Assembly: GCA_913062745.1 (NCBI GenBank)
Contig: CAJXXJ010000250.1
Span: 1 to 6,173, forward strand
Direction of reading: 5' to 3'
DNA from: an uncultured Phaeodactylibacter sp.
GTDB taxonomy: Bacteria; Bacteroidota; Bacteroidia; Chitinophagales; Saprospiraceae
Length of the DNA stretch: 6,173 bases
The notes under the pieces are model-generated. The model was not told where the DNA came from. It was given only the letters and a program-made list of their open reading frames with translations, and searched no databases. Positions 1 to 5,218 of the stretch are shown here, one piece after another. The translations under genes and the position numbers were made by a program. Position 1 is the stretch's first letter, and the number at the start of each line of letters is the position of its first letter.

Positions 1-1496
1 ACATCTGCATCAAAAAAGAGCGCTTCCCGCGCGTTTTTATTACCCGGCGCGTCATCCGGGACGGCTCCACCTACTTCGGGCCCTATACGAGCAAAGCCCG
101 GCTCAAGGTTATCCTGGAGTTGATCAAGCGCCTGTTCCCGCTGCGCACCTGTAGCCTCCACCTTAGTGACCGCAATATTAATGCCGGCAAGTTTAAAGTG
201 TGCCTGGAGTACCACATCAAAAACTGTATGGGGCCCTGCGAAGGCCTGGAGAGCGAGGAAGAGTACAATGAGAAGATTGATCAGGTGCGCAACATTCTGA
301 AGGGCAACTTCGGCGCCGTGAAAAACCACTTCAAAGAGGTGATGCAGCAGCAGGCCGAAAACCTGGAATTCGAAAAAGCGCAGCGCATCAAAGAAAAACT
401 GACGGCCTTTGAGGACTATCAGGCGAAATCAACAGTAGTAAGCACCACAATACGGGATGTGGATGTCTTTTCTATCGCCTCGGAAGAGCAGGATGCCTAC
501 GTCAACTACATCAAAGTGGTCAACGGGGCCATCATCCACACGCATACCCAGGAATTGGTAAAGAACCTGGACGATGATGATGATGCCGGCCTGTTGCAGT
601 ACGCCATCCCTATCATCCGCGACAAATTCAACAGTATAGCCGAGGAACTGATTTTGCCCTACGACCTTCCCCTCGAAGATGATAAGCTGCAGGTAACGGT
701 ACCTAAAATAGGGGATAAGCGCCGCCTGCTCGACCTTTCGGAAAAGAATGCTAAGTACCATATGCTGCAGCGGCAAAAACAGCGCGCCAGCATGAAGCGC
801 AAGCAGACCTCAGCAGAGCGTATCCTGCGTACACTGCAATCAGACCTGAACATGGACGTACTGCCCTTGCACATTGAGTGCTTCGACAACTCCAATATGC
901 AGGGCAGCTACCCGGTATCTTCCTGCGTAGTATTCAAAAATGCCAAACCCAGCAAGAAGGATTACCGCCACTACAACATCAAAACGGTACAGGGGCCGGA
1001 CGACTTTGCCTCTATGCGCGAAGTGGTGCACCGCCGCTACCGCCGCCTGCTCGACGAGGGCGAACCCCTGCCGCAGCTCATCGTCATTGATGGGGGCAAA
1101 GGCCAGCTAAGCGCCGCCGTGGAGAGCCTGAAGCTGTTGGGGATACTCGACAAACTCACCGTAATCGGCATCGCCAAGCGGCTGGAAGAAATCTTTATGC
1201 CGGGCGACTCCATCCCCATTTACATCGACAAAAAATCAGAATCCCTCAAACTGATACAACAGGCCCGGGACGAGGCCCACCGTTTTGCCATCACCTTCCA
1301 CCGCACCAAGCGCTCGCAGCACTTTACCAGTACGGAGCTGACCAATATTCCCGGCATCGGCGAAAAGACAGCTCAAAAACTGCTGACACACTTCGGGTCC
1401 CTGAAGCGCGTCAAAGAAGCGCGGGCCTCCGAGCTGGCAGAAGTAGCCGGCCTGAACGTAGCGAAGCGGGTGAAAGAGTATTTTCGGGAAGCGTGA
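1..1496 (+). CDS. uvrC: UvrABC system protein C (excinuclease subunit), 5' end missing
   Basis: UvrC makes both incisions flanking a DNA lesion after UvrB loads, in cytoplasmic nucleotide excision repair. The gene enters from the left edge; the reading frame begins at base 3 and 497 residues are visible. The family is usually about 600 residues, so roughly 100 are missing, including most of the GIY-YIG nuclease domain. Its tail is visible as FPRVFITRR...YFGPYTS (about 33-95). A UVR (UvrB-binding) helical pair follows at about 312-422 (NLEFEKAQRIKEKL). The RNase H-like C-terminal nuclease is intact: ECFDNS (Asp codon 885), QGPDDF (Asp codons 999/1002), VIDGGKGQL (Asp codon 1089) and RDEAHRFAITFHR (His codons 1278 and 1299). 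Tandem helix-hairpin-helix motifs end the protein (TNIPGIGEKTAQKLL from 1341, then ELAEVAGLNVAKRV). A five-Asp run near 570-584 sits in the linker. No frameshift is seen. The TTG at 120 is internal, not the start. Confidence 0.97.
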   Translation, partial: ICIKKERFPRVFITRRVIRDGSTYFGPYTSKARLKVILELIKRLFPLRTCSLHLSDRNINAGKFKVCLEYHIKNCMGPCEGLESEEEYNEKIDQVRNILKGNFGAVKNHFKEVMQQQAENLEFEKAQRIKEKLTAFEDYQAKSTVVSTTIRDVDVFSIASEEQDAYVNYIKVVNGAIIHTHTQELVKNLDDDDDAGLLQYAIPIIRDKFNSIAEELILPYDLPLEDDKLQVTVPKIGDKRRLLDLSEKNAKYHMLQRQKQRASMKRKQTSAERILRTLQSDLNMDVLPLHIECFDNSNMQGSYPVSSCVVFKNAKPSKKDYRHYNIKTVQGPDDFASMREVVHRRYRRLLDEGEPLPQLIVIDGGKGQLSAAVESLKLLGILDKLTVIGIAKRLEEIFMPGDSIPIYIDKKSESLKLIQQARDEAHRFAITFHRTKRSQHFTSTELTNIPGIGEKTAQKLLTHFGSLKRVKEARASELAEVAGLNVAKRVKEYFREA

Positions 1497-1522
1497 CGGA
1501 AGGCACAATAGGCCTCATTTCT

Positions 1523-1530
1523 TAACTTAG
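1523..1530 (+). promoter_or_regulatory. Weak candidate -7 element (TAACTTAG) upstream of the oxidoreductase gene
   Basis: TAACTTAG resembles the Bacteroidota primary-sigma -7 consensus TAnnTTTG with one mismatch, and lies in the 100-base uvrC/oxidoreductase gap. No TTTG-type -33 element is visible about 20 bases upstream. If it is used, the leader would be about 60 bases. No other regulatory signal is seen in this gap, and no Shine-Dalgarno sequence precedes the ATG at 1597. The downstream gene might instead be read through from uvrC. Confidence 0.25.
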
Positions 1531-1596
1531 CGCGAATTAATGACCCATCAGCCCAACCGCCGGTGCGGTATCCGGGTTGAAGACCAATAAAGCTCC

Positions 1597-2823
1597 ATGA
1601 CTCCTACCATTATCATCGGTGCCGGGCTGTCCGGCCTCACTGCCGCAAATTACCTTCAGGAACGCGACCGCGATTTTCTGCTGCTCGAAGCAGGCGATCA
1701 GGTCGGCGGGCGCGTGCGCACCACCTCCAAAGACGGCTTTCTGCTCGACCACGGCTTTCAGGTTTTGGCTACAGCCTACCCGGAAGCCAAACAACTGCTG
1801 GATTACCGCAAACTCGACCTGCGGGAATTTCTGCCCGGCGCACTGCTGCTGATGCCGGACGGCCGGAAAGACTGGATCGGCGACCCGTTGCGGGATGTAC
1901 CGAGCCTGCTGCCTACCCTGCGTGCCAGAACGGGTAGCCTGCGCGATAAAGTCAGAATCCTCAATTTGCGCAACCGCCTGAAGAAAAAAGAGCTCAACGG
2001 TGTATTCTCCCAGTCGGAGGTGAGCGCGGAGCAAGCCCTGCGGCAGGAATACGGCTTCAGCGAAGCTATGGTGGAGCGTTTCTTCCGCCCTTTTTACAGC
2101 GGCATCTTTCTGGAAAAGGAGCTGAACACCAGCCGCCGCATGTTTGACTTTGTCTTCAAAATGTTCGCCGAGGGCGCGGTGTCTGTACCCAATAAAGGCA
2201 TGCAGCAAATCCCCCTGCAGCTGGCTTCCAACCTTCCGCCGGAGAAAATACGCCTGAATACCCGGGTAGAGCGGGTAGAGGGCGGGAAAGTTTTTCTGGA
2301 AAGCGGCGAGTCGCTGCAAGCAAAGAACATAGTATTGGCTACTGAGGCGACAGGCCTGGTCCGTAATTACCTTCCAAATACCAATACCGAGTACGTCAGT
2401 ACCACTCATGTACACTACAGCGCCGAATCGGTTCCTTTCAAAAAGCCCCTCATCGGGCTCGATACCCGGCGGGAGGACCTGGCCAACAGTATTGCTGTCA
2501 TGAGCCGGGTAGCTCCCGGTTATGCACCGCATGGCCAGGAGTTGCTGTCGCTATCCATCGTCGGAAAAACGGAGCTCAGCGAGTCCGCTCTGGACCAACG
2601 GCTGCGGGAGGAAATGAGCCATTGGTTCGGTAAGTCCGTGGCGGAATGGAAACTGCTCGACATACGCACGGTGGAGTATGCCCTTCCCACTCAGCAGCAC
2701 GTACAGCACGATGCGGAGCTAAAAATCGGGGACGGCCTGTACGCCATCGGCGACCACCGCATGAATGGCTCTATCAACGCCGCGATGCGCTCCGGCCGGT
2801 TGGTGGCAGAGGTACTGGGCTGA
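1597..2823 (+). CDS. FAD-dependent oxidoreductase (amine oxidase / phytoene desaturase-like superfamily), substrate unknown
   Basis: A 408-residue flavoprotein, complete, with no signal peptide, so probably cytoplasmic. The start is fixed by the Rossmann beta-alpha-beta fold at the very N-terminus: IIIGAGLSGL (GxGxxG at residues 8-13), an acidic residue ending the second strand (E31), and the adjoining GGR motif at 37-39 typical of amine oxidases, protoporphyrinogen oxidases and carotenoid desaturases. A second FAD-contacting motif closes the protein, IGDHRMNGSINAAMRSG (about 384-400), where the Asp would bind the ribityl/pyrophosphate part of FAD. The middle (about 100-330) is the variable substrate domain and I recognise nothing specific in it. 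No carotenoid or haem genes are adjacent, so calling it a desaturase or HemG/HemY would be unsupported. It starts 100 bases after uvrC and ends 72 bases before the sigma factor gene. A 331-codon open frame on the opposite strand is judged a shadow. Confidence 0.9.
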   Translation: MTPTIIIGAGLSGLTAANYLQERDRDFLLLEAGDQVGGRVRTTSKDGFLLDHGFQVLATAYPEAKQLLDYRKLDLREFLPGALLLMPDGRKDWIGDPLRDVPSLLPTLRARTGSLRDKVRILNLRNRLKKKELNGVFSQSEVSAEQALRQEYGFSEAMVERFFRPFYSGIFLEKELNTSRRMFDFVFKMFAEGAVSVPNKGMQQIPLQLASNLPPEKIRLNTRVERVEGGKVFLESGESLQAKNIVLATEATGLVRNYLPNTNTEYVSTTHVHYSAESVPFKKPLIGLDTRREDLANSIAVMSRVAPGYAPHGQELLSLSIVGKTELSESALDQRLREEMSHWFGKSVAEWKLLDIRTVEYALPTQQHVQHDAELKIGDGLYAIGDHRMNGSINAAMRSGRLVAEVLG

Positions 2824-2869
2824 AAAAACCTTTTGCCGGCGTGCAACCCTCCGCTCGCGGAATAGTCCT

Positions 2870-2877
2870 TATCTTCA
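2870..2877 (+). promoter_or_regulatory. Candidate -7 element (TATCTTCA) for the sigma/anti-sigma operon
   Basis: TATCTTCA fits the TAnnTT core of Bacteroidota promoters and shares TATCTTC with the better-supported element at 5207. It ends 18 bases before the sigma factor ATG, implying a leader of roughly 15 bases. There is no TTTG at the expected -33 position. The same gap also contains AAC (2845-2847), a 17-base spacer and GTC (2865-2867), which faintly recalls ECF-type -35/-10 promoters and could reflect autoregulation. These short matches are weak and the two readings compete. Confidence 0.35.
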
Positions 2878-2895
2878 GAAGCTGAACACCAAGAC

Positions 2896-3507
2896 ATGCA
2901 TGCAATAAAATCACCCGCTGTCGACAACAATCACCTGAAATTGGACTACGCGAGCACACATCAGGAAATCGTAGAGAAGTGCAAGCGCGGAAACCGCCGT
3001 GCCCAGTTTGAACTTTACCGACTGTATTCCAAAGCGATGTACAACCTGTGTTTGCGTATGCTCAGGCAGGAGCAGGACGCTGAAGACTTGCTGCAGAACT
3101 CGTTCGTGGACGTATTTGCCAAATTGCATACCTTCCGCTATCAATCATCGGTAGGTGCCTGGATCAAGCGTATCGTCGTGAACAACTGCATCAACCACCT
3201 GAAGCGCAACCGGCTCCAAATTGAAGAACTGGAGGAGCGTCAGGCAGGCGTACACCCTCCCGAACCCCTGGAAGAAGAGGATAGCCATGACCCGGAGCTG
3301 AGCGTAGAGGCTGTGAAAATGGCCATGCGGGAGCTGCCGGACGGTTACCGGATCGTCTTCACCCTGTATTTGTTAGAGGGCTACGACCACCGGGAAATCG
3401 GCGAAATCCTCGACATTTCGGAAGCTACTTCCAAATCCCAGTATAGCCGGGCGAAGAAGAAGCTCCGGGAAATCATCCGACGACACGATTTTATTTCACG
3501 CAAGTAG
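2896..3507 (+). CDS. ECF-family RNA polymerase sigma factor (sigma-70 group 4)
   Basis: A 203-residue extracytoplasmic-function sigma factor, which would direct RNA polymerase to a dedicated promoter set. It has the two-domain architecture without regions 1 or 3. Region 2 spans about residues 34-103: AQFELYRLY, then the DAEDLLQNSFVDVF core-binding segment (61-74), then AWIKRIVVNNCINHLKR (88-104, the -10 recognition part). An acidic Glu/Pro-rich linker (about 108-135) leads to region 4 (about 138-192), with ELPDGYRIVFTLYLLEGYDH and a helix-turn-helix HREIGEILDISEATSKSQYSRAKKKL (split across about 165-190). The start is the first ATG after an in-frame stop at 2863. An out-of-frame ATG at 2900 opens only two codons. 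The N-terminal 20 residues before the fold are variable. The anti-sigma-like gene begins 11 bases after its stop, so the two are almost certainly co-transcribed. Its target promoters cannot be told from this window. Confidence 0.95.
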   Translation: MHAIKSPAVDNNHLKLDYASTHQEIVEKCKRGNRRAQFELYRLYSKAMYNLCLRMLRQEQDAEDLLQNSFVDVFAKLHTFRYQSSVGAWIKRIVVNNCINHLKRNRLQIEELEERQAGVHPPEPLEEEDSHDPELSVEAVKMAMRELPDGYRIVFTLYLLEGYDHREIGEILDISEATSKSQYSRAKKKLREIIRRHDFISRK

Positions 3508-3518
3508 AGCAACAAACT

Positions 3519-4067
3519 ATGCAAGGGGATCCATTAGAACAATTTGTTAACCGCAACCGGGCTGCCTTTGACGAGGAGCTGCCCGAGCCGGACGTATGGA
3601 GCGGCATCAGCCAGCAGCTCGACGCGCAGCAGCAGCGCCGGCGTAGTTGGTGGCAGGTAGCGCGCATAGCAGCTTCCGTACTGCTTCTGCTGGCCTGCGG
3701 TGCCCTGCTGGGGGGCTACTTCATGTATCAGCGTGCACAGCAGCCGCCCTCCCTGGAGGAGATTGCACCGGCTTACGCCGAAATGGAAGCGGAGTATCAG
3801 CGCGAAATCGACCAGAAGTACCAGCAGCTGGCCAGCTATCAGCACAGCAAAGTGGTAGAGCAGGACCTCAAACGCCTGGATGAGGCCGTGCAGGACCTGA
3901 AAGCCGAACTGCAGCATGCCCCTCCCGGCAGGGAGGAGGAGATTGTTTCCCGCCTGCTACAAAGCTACCGGGCTAAAGTGATGCTGCTGGAGCGCGTGCT
4001 AAACCGTATTCAAACCAAGCCAACCGAATCTGAAAAACCAAACATCGATGAAGCGCGCAGTATTTGA
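3519..4067 (+). CDS. Probable single-pass membrane anti-sigma factor, Bacteroidota type without zinc motif
   Basis: A 182-residue protein likely to hold the upstream sigma factor at the inner membrane. The N-terminal cytosolic part (1-46) carries LEQFVNRNRAAFDEELPEPDVWSGI (split across 6-30), the pattern seen at the start of many Bacteroidota anti-sigma proteins. A basic stretch (RRR, 40-42) precedes one hydrophobic transmembrane helix at about 47-70 (VARIAASVLLLLACGALLGG), predicting N-in/C-out topology. The outside part (71-182) is highly charged and helical: EIAPAYAEMEAEYQREIDQ (81-99), DLKRLDEAVQDLKAEL (116-131) and a final RLLQSYRAKVMLLERVLNRIQ-type helix (145-165), consistent with coiled coil. 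There is no HxxxCxxC zinc anti-sigma motif; the sole Cys (60) is in the membrane helix. It lies 11 bases after the sigma gene, and its last 20 bases overlap the next gene. The role rests on position plus N-terminal similarity; sigma binding is not shown. Confidence 0.82.
   Translation: MQGDPLEQFVNRNRAAFDEELPEPDVWSGISQQLDAQQQRRRSWWQVARIAASVLLLLACGALLGGYFMYQRAQQPPSLEEIAPAYAEMEAEYQREIDQKYQQLASYQHSKVVEQDLKRLDEAVQDLKAELQHAPPGREEEIVSRLLQSYRAKVMLLERVLNRIQTKPTESEKPNIDEARSI
4048..4067 (+). other. 20-base gene overlap (anti-sigma end / exported protein start)
   Basis: The ATG at 4048 lies inside the anti-sigma-like gene, whose TGA is at 4065-4067, in a different frame. Both frames look real: the upstream one continues to its own stop, and the downstream one begins with a good signal peptide immediately after this ATG. 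Overlaps of this kind usually indicate translational coupling, here of a membrane anti-sigma and an exported protein. Confidence 0.85.
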
Positions 4068-5169
4068 GTGGGCCGGCCTTGTGCTGCTTTGCTGTCTCGC
4101 TGCCCCTGCCCTGGCTCAGAATGACTGCGACTGCCAGGCTTATTCTCAGCTGATCAAGAAAGAAATAAGCTTTCGGCCGGACGGCTTGCTGCGGGTCAGC
4201 AACAAATACGGCCCCGTAGAGCTGCACGGCTGGGATAAGTCCCGGCTGCGCGTGGAAGCCCGCGTTGAAGTCAAAGCCGCGAGCGAAGCCTACGCCATCC
4301 CCGTATTCGAACGCATACAAATCCATACCGAAGGCACCACCGGGCAGGCGGTGGTTGTGCGCACAGAGATCAAAGACAAGCAACAGGACTGGTGGCGCTG
4401 GGGTGCCGTAGAGCTGGAAGACTATACTGTCTCCTATGTCATTCACCTGCCGAGGGCTGCCTCGGTCCGGGTTAGCAATAAGCACGGAGATGTGGCCCTA
4501 AACGAACTCGAAGGGCAGCTCACGCTTTTCCTGATGCACGGCCAGCTTAATGCGCAGGGCCTCTCCGGCCTGCTTGTGGCCGACCTCAGCCACGGCAAAG
4601 CCAACATCCGGGATGCAGGCGAGCTTTCGCTAAAGGTGAAAGACGTCAAAATGCACCTGAATGAAGCCCGGCGGGCCAATATTGACAGCCGGTATTCCAC
4701 GCTCAAGCTGGAAGAAGTGGGCGAGGTCAATGCACAAAGCCGGTACGATACCTACCGCGCCAGCGAAGTTGGCTTTTTCCGCAACGAAGGAAAGTACGAC
4801 CTGCTTGAAATCAGCGAGGTGGGAGATGTGGACATCCGCAGTGGGCTGTCGGAAGTGTTTATCCGGGAGCCGAAAAGCCGGGTACGACTGCAGGTGGACA
4901 GCAGCGAGGTGCTGGTAGAGGACATTTATCAGCATTTCGACTTCATCGACCTGAGCGGGGAAGGCAGCAACTTCCGGCTAAAGATGGAGGAAGGTGCCGA
5001 ATATCAGCTTGATGCGGTGGGGAGTCAAATCAACTACCCGCGTGCACTGCAGGTCCGCTACGAGCAGGTAGCCGGGCGGCAACACGAGGTGAAAGGCTAC
5101 CACGGCAGCAAAGGCGGGCGGGCACTCATCCGGGCACGAATTTCCAACGGGAGCTTTCAGCTGGATTAG
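4048..5169 (+). CDS. Exported repetitive beta-strand protein, DUF4097/putative-adhesin-like
   Basis: A 373-residue protein with a signal peptide: MKR, a hydrophobic core at about 9-19 and an ALA cleavage site before Q24. The C15/C16 context (VLLCC) does not fit a lipobox, so signal peptidase I cleavage is more likely. The body is short alternating beta strands rich in Val, Gly and Asn, resembling DUF4097 'putative adhesin' proteins of Bacteroidota. Two copies of RVSNK(Y/H)GxVxL occur (residues 49-59 and 141-151), a hallmark of that group. A run of 17-residue repeats follows at 210-277. The mature protein has only two cysteines, in a CDC motif (27-29) near its new N-terminus. I see no catalytic motif, transmembrane helix after the signal, or type IX sorting domain, so it is probably periplasmic or surface-exposed. 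It overlaps the anti-sigma gene by 20 bases, suggesting it acts in or is controlled by that circuit. The 'adhesin' label is a family name, not a demonstrated activity. Confidence 0.85.
   Translation: MKRAVFEWAGLVLLCCLAAPALAQNDCDCQAYSQLIKKEISFRPDGLLRVSNKYGPVELHGWDKSRLRVEARVEVKAASEAYAIPVFERIQIHTEGTTGQAVVVRTEIKDKQQDWWRWGAVELEDYTVSYVIHLPRAASVRVSNKHGDVALNELEGQLTLFLMHGQLNAQGLSGLLVADLSHGKANIRDAGELSLKVKDVKMHLNEARRANIDSRYSTLKLEEVGEVNAQSRYDTYRASEVGFFRNEGKYDLLEISEVGDVDIRSGLSEVFIREPKSRVRLQVDSSEVLVEDIYQHFDFIDLSGEGSNFRLKMEEGAEYQLDAVGSQINYPRALQVRYEQVAGRQHEVKGYHGSKGGRALIRARISNGSFQLD
4675..4878 (+). repeat. Protein-level tandem repeat, 17-residue period, four units (last degenerate)
   Basis: Residues 210-226 (ANIDSRYSTLKLEEVGE), 227-243 (VNAQSRYDTYRASEVGF) and 244-260 (FRNEGKYDLLEISEVGD) align without gaps: an xRY/KY core at positions 6-7, then (E/S)EVG at 13-16. 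Residues 261-277 start similarly (VDIRSGLSEVFIRE) but lose the core. Each unit is 51 bases. The DNA itself has diverged, so this is an old repeat kept at protein level. The period suits a beta-solenoid turn with an outward Arg-Tyr ladder; the fold is inferred. Confidence 0.75.
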
Positions 5170-5182
5170 CGGGCGGAATACG

Positions 5183-5214
5183 TTTGCCGGAAATTTCAAA
5201 TCTTGCTATCTTCC
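5183..5214 (+). promoter_or_regulatory. Bacteroidota-type promoter abutting the MBL-fold gene start
   Basis: TTTG (5183-5186), a 20-base spacer, and TATCTTCC (5207-5214) match the Bacteroidota -33 TTTG / -7 TAnnTTTG layout, with two mismatches at the end of the -7 element. The predicted transcription start falls around 5218-5220, at or within a base or two of the ATG at 5219, implying a leaderless or nearly leaderless mRNA. No Shine-Dalgarno sequence is present. The 49-base gap holds no convincing terminator for the upstream operon. Confidence 0.55.
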
Positions 5215-5218
5215 AGCC

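Noticed and set aside
560..590. Asp-repeat run in uvrC as a possible microsatellite or frameshift site
   Set aside because: Only five Asp codons in a linker; the frame continues intact into conserved domains.
1501..1522. Possible terminator after uvrC: AGGC / GCCT with a 7-base loop, then a short T-rich stretch
   Set aside because: The stem is only 4 base pairs and the T run is broken, so it is too weak to call.
1537..2532. 331-codon open frame on the - strand opposite the oxidoreductase
   Set aside because: It lies antisense to a gene with clear FAD motifs, its translation shows no recognisable domain, and GC-rich codon use commonly keeps the antisense frame open.
2821..2840. A-run/T-run (AAAAAACCTTTT) and GCCGGC just after the oxidoreductase stop
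   Set aside because: There is no room for a real hairpin loop between the short complementary runs, and no U-tract follows a stem.
4090..4098. Lipoprotein signal at the two cysteines in the signal peptide of the exported protein
   Set aside because: The residue before the first Cys is Leu, not Gly/Ala/Ser, and a good signal peptidase I site follows (ALA before Q24).
3973..4485. 170-codon - strand frame spanning the anti-sigma/exported protein junction
   Set aside because: It is opposite two well-supported + strand genes and has no motif or start signal of its own.
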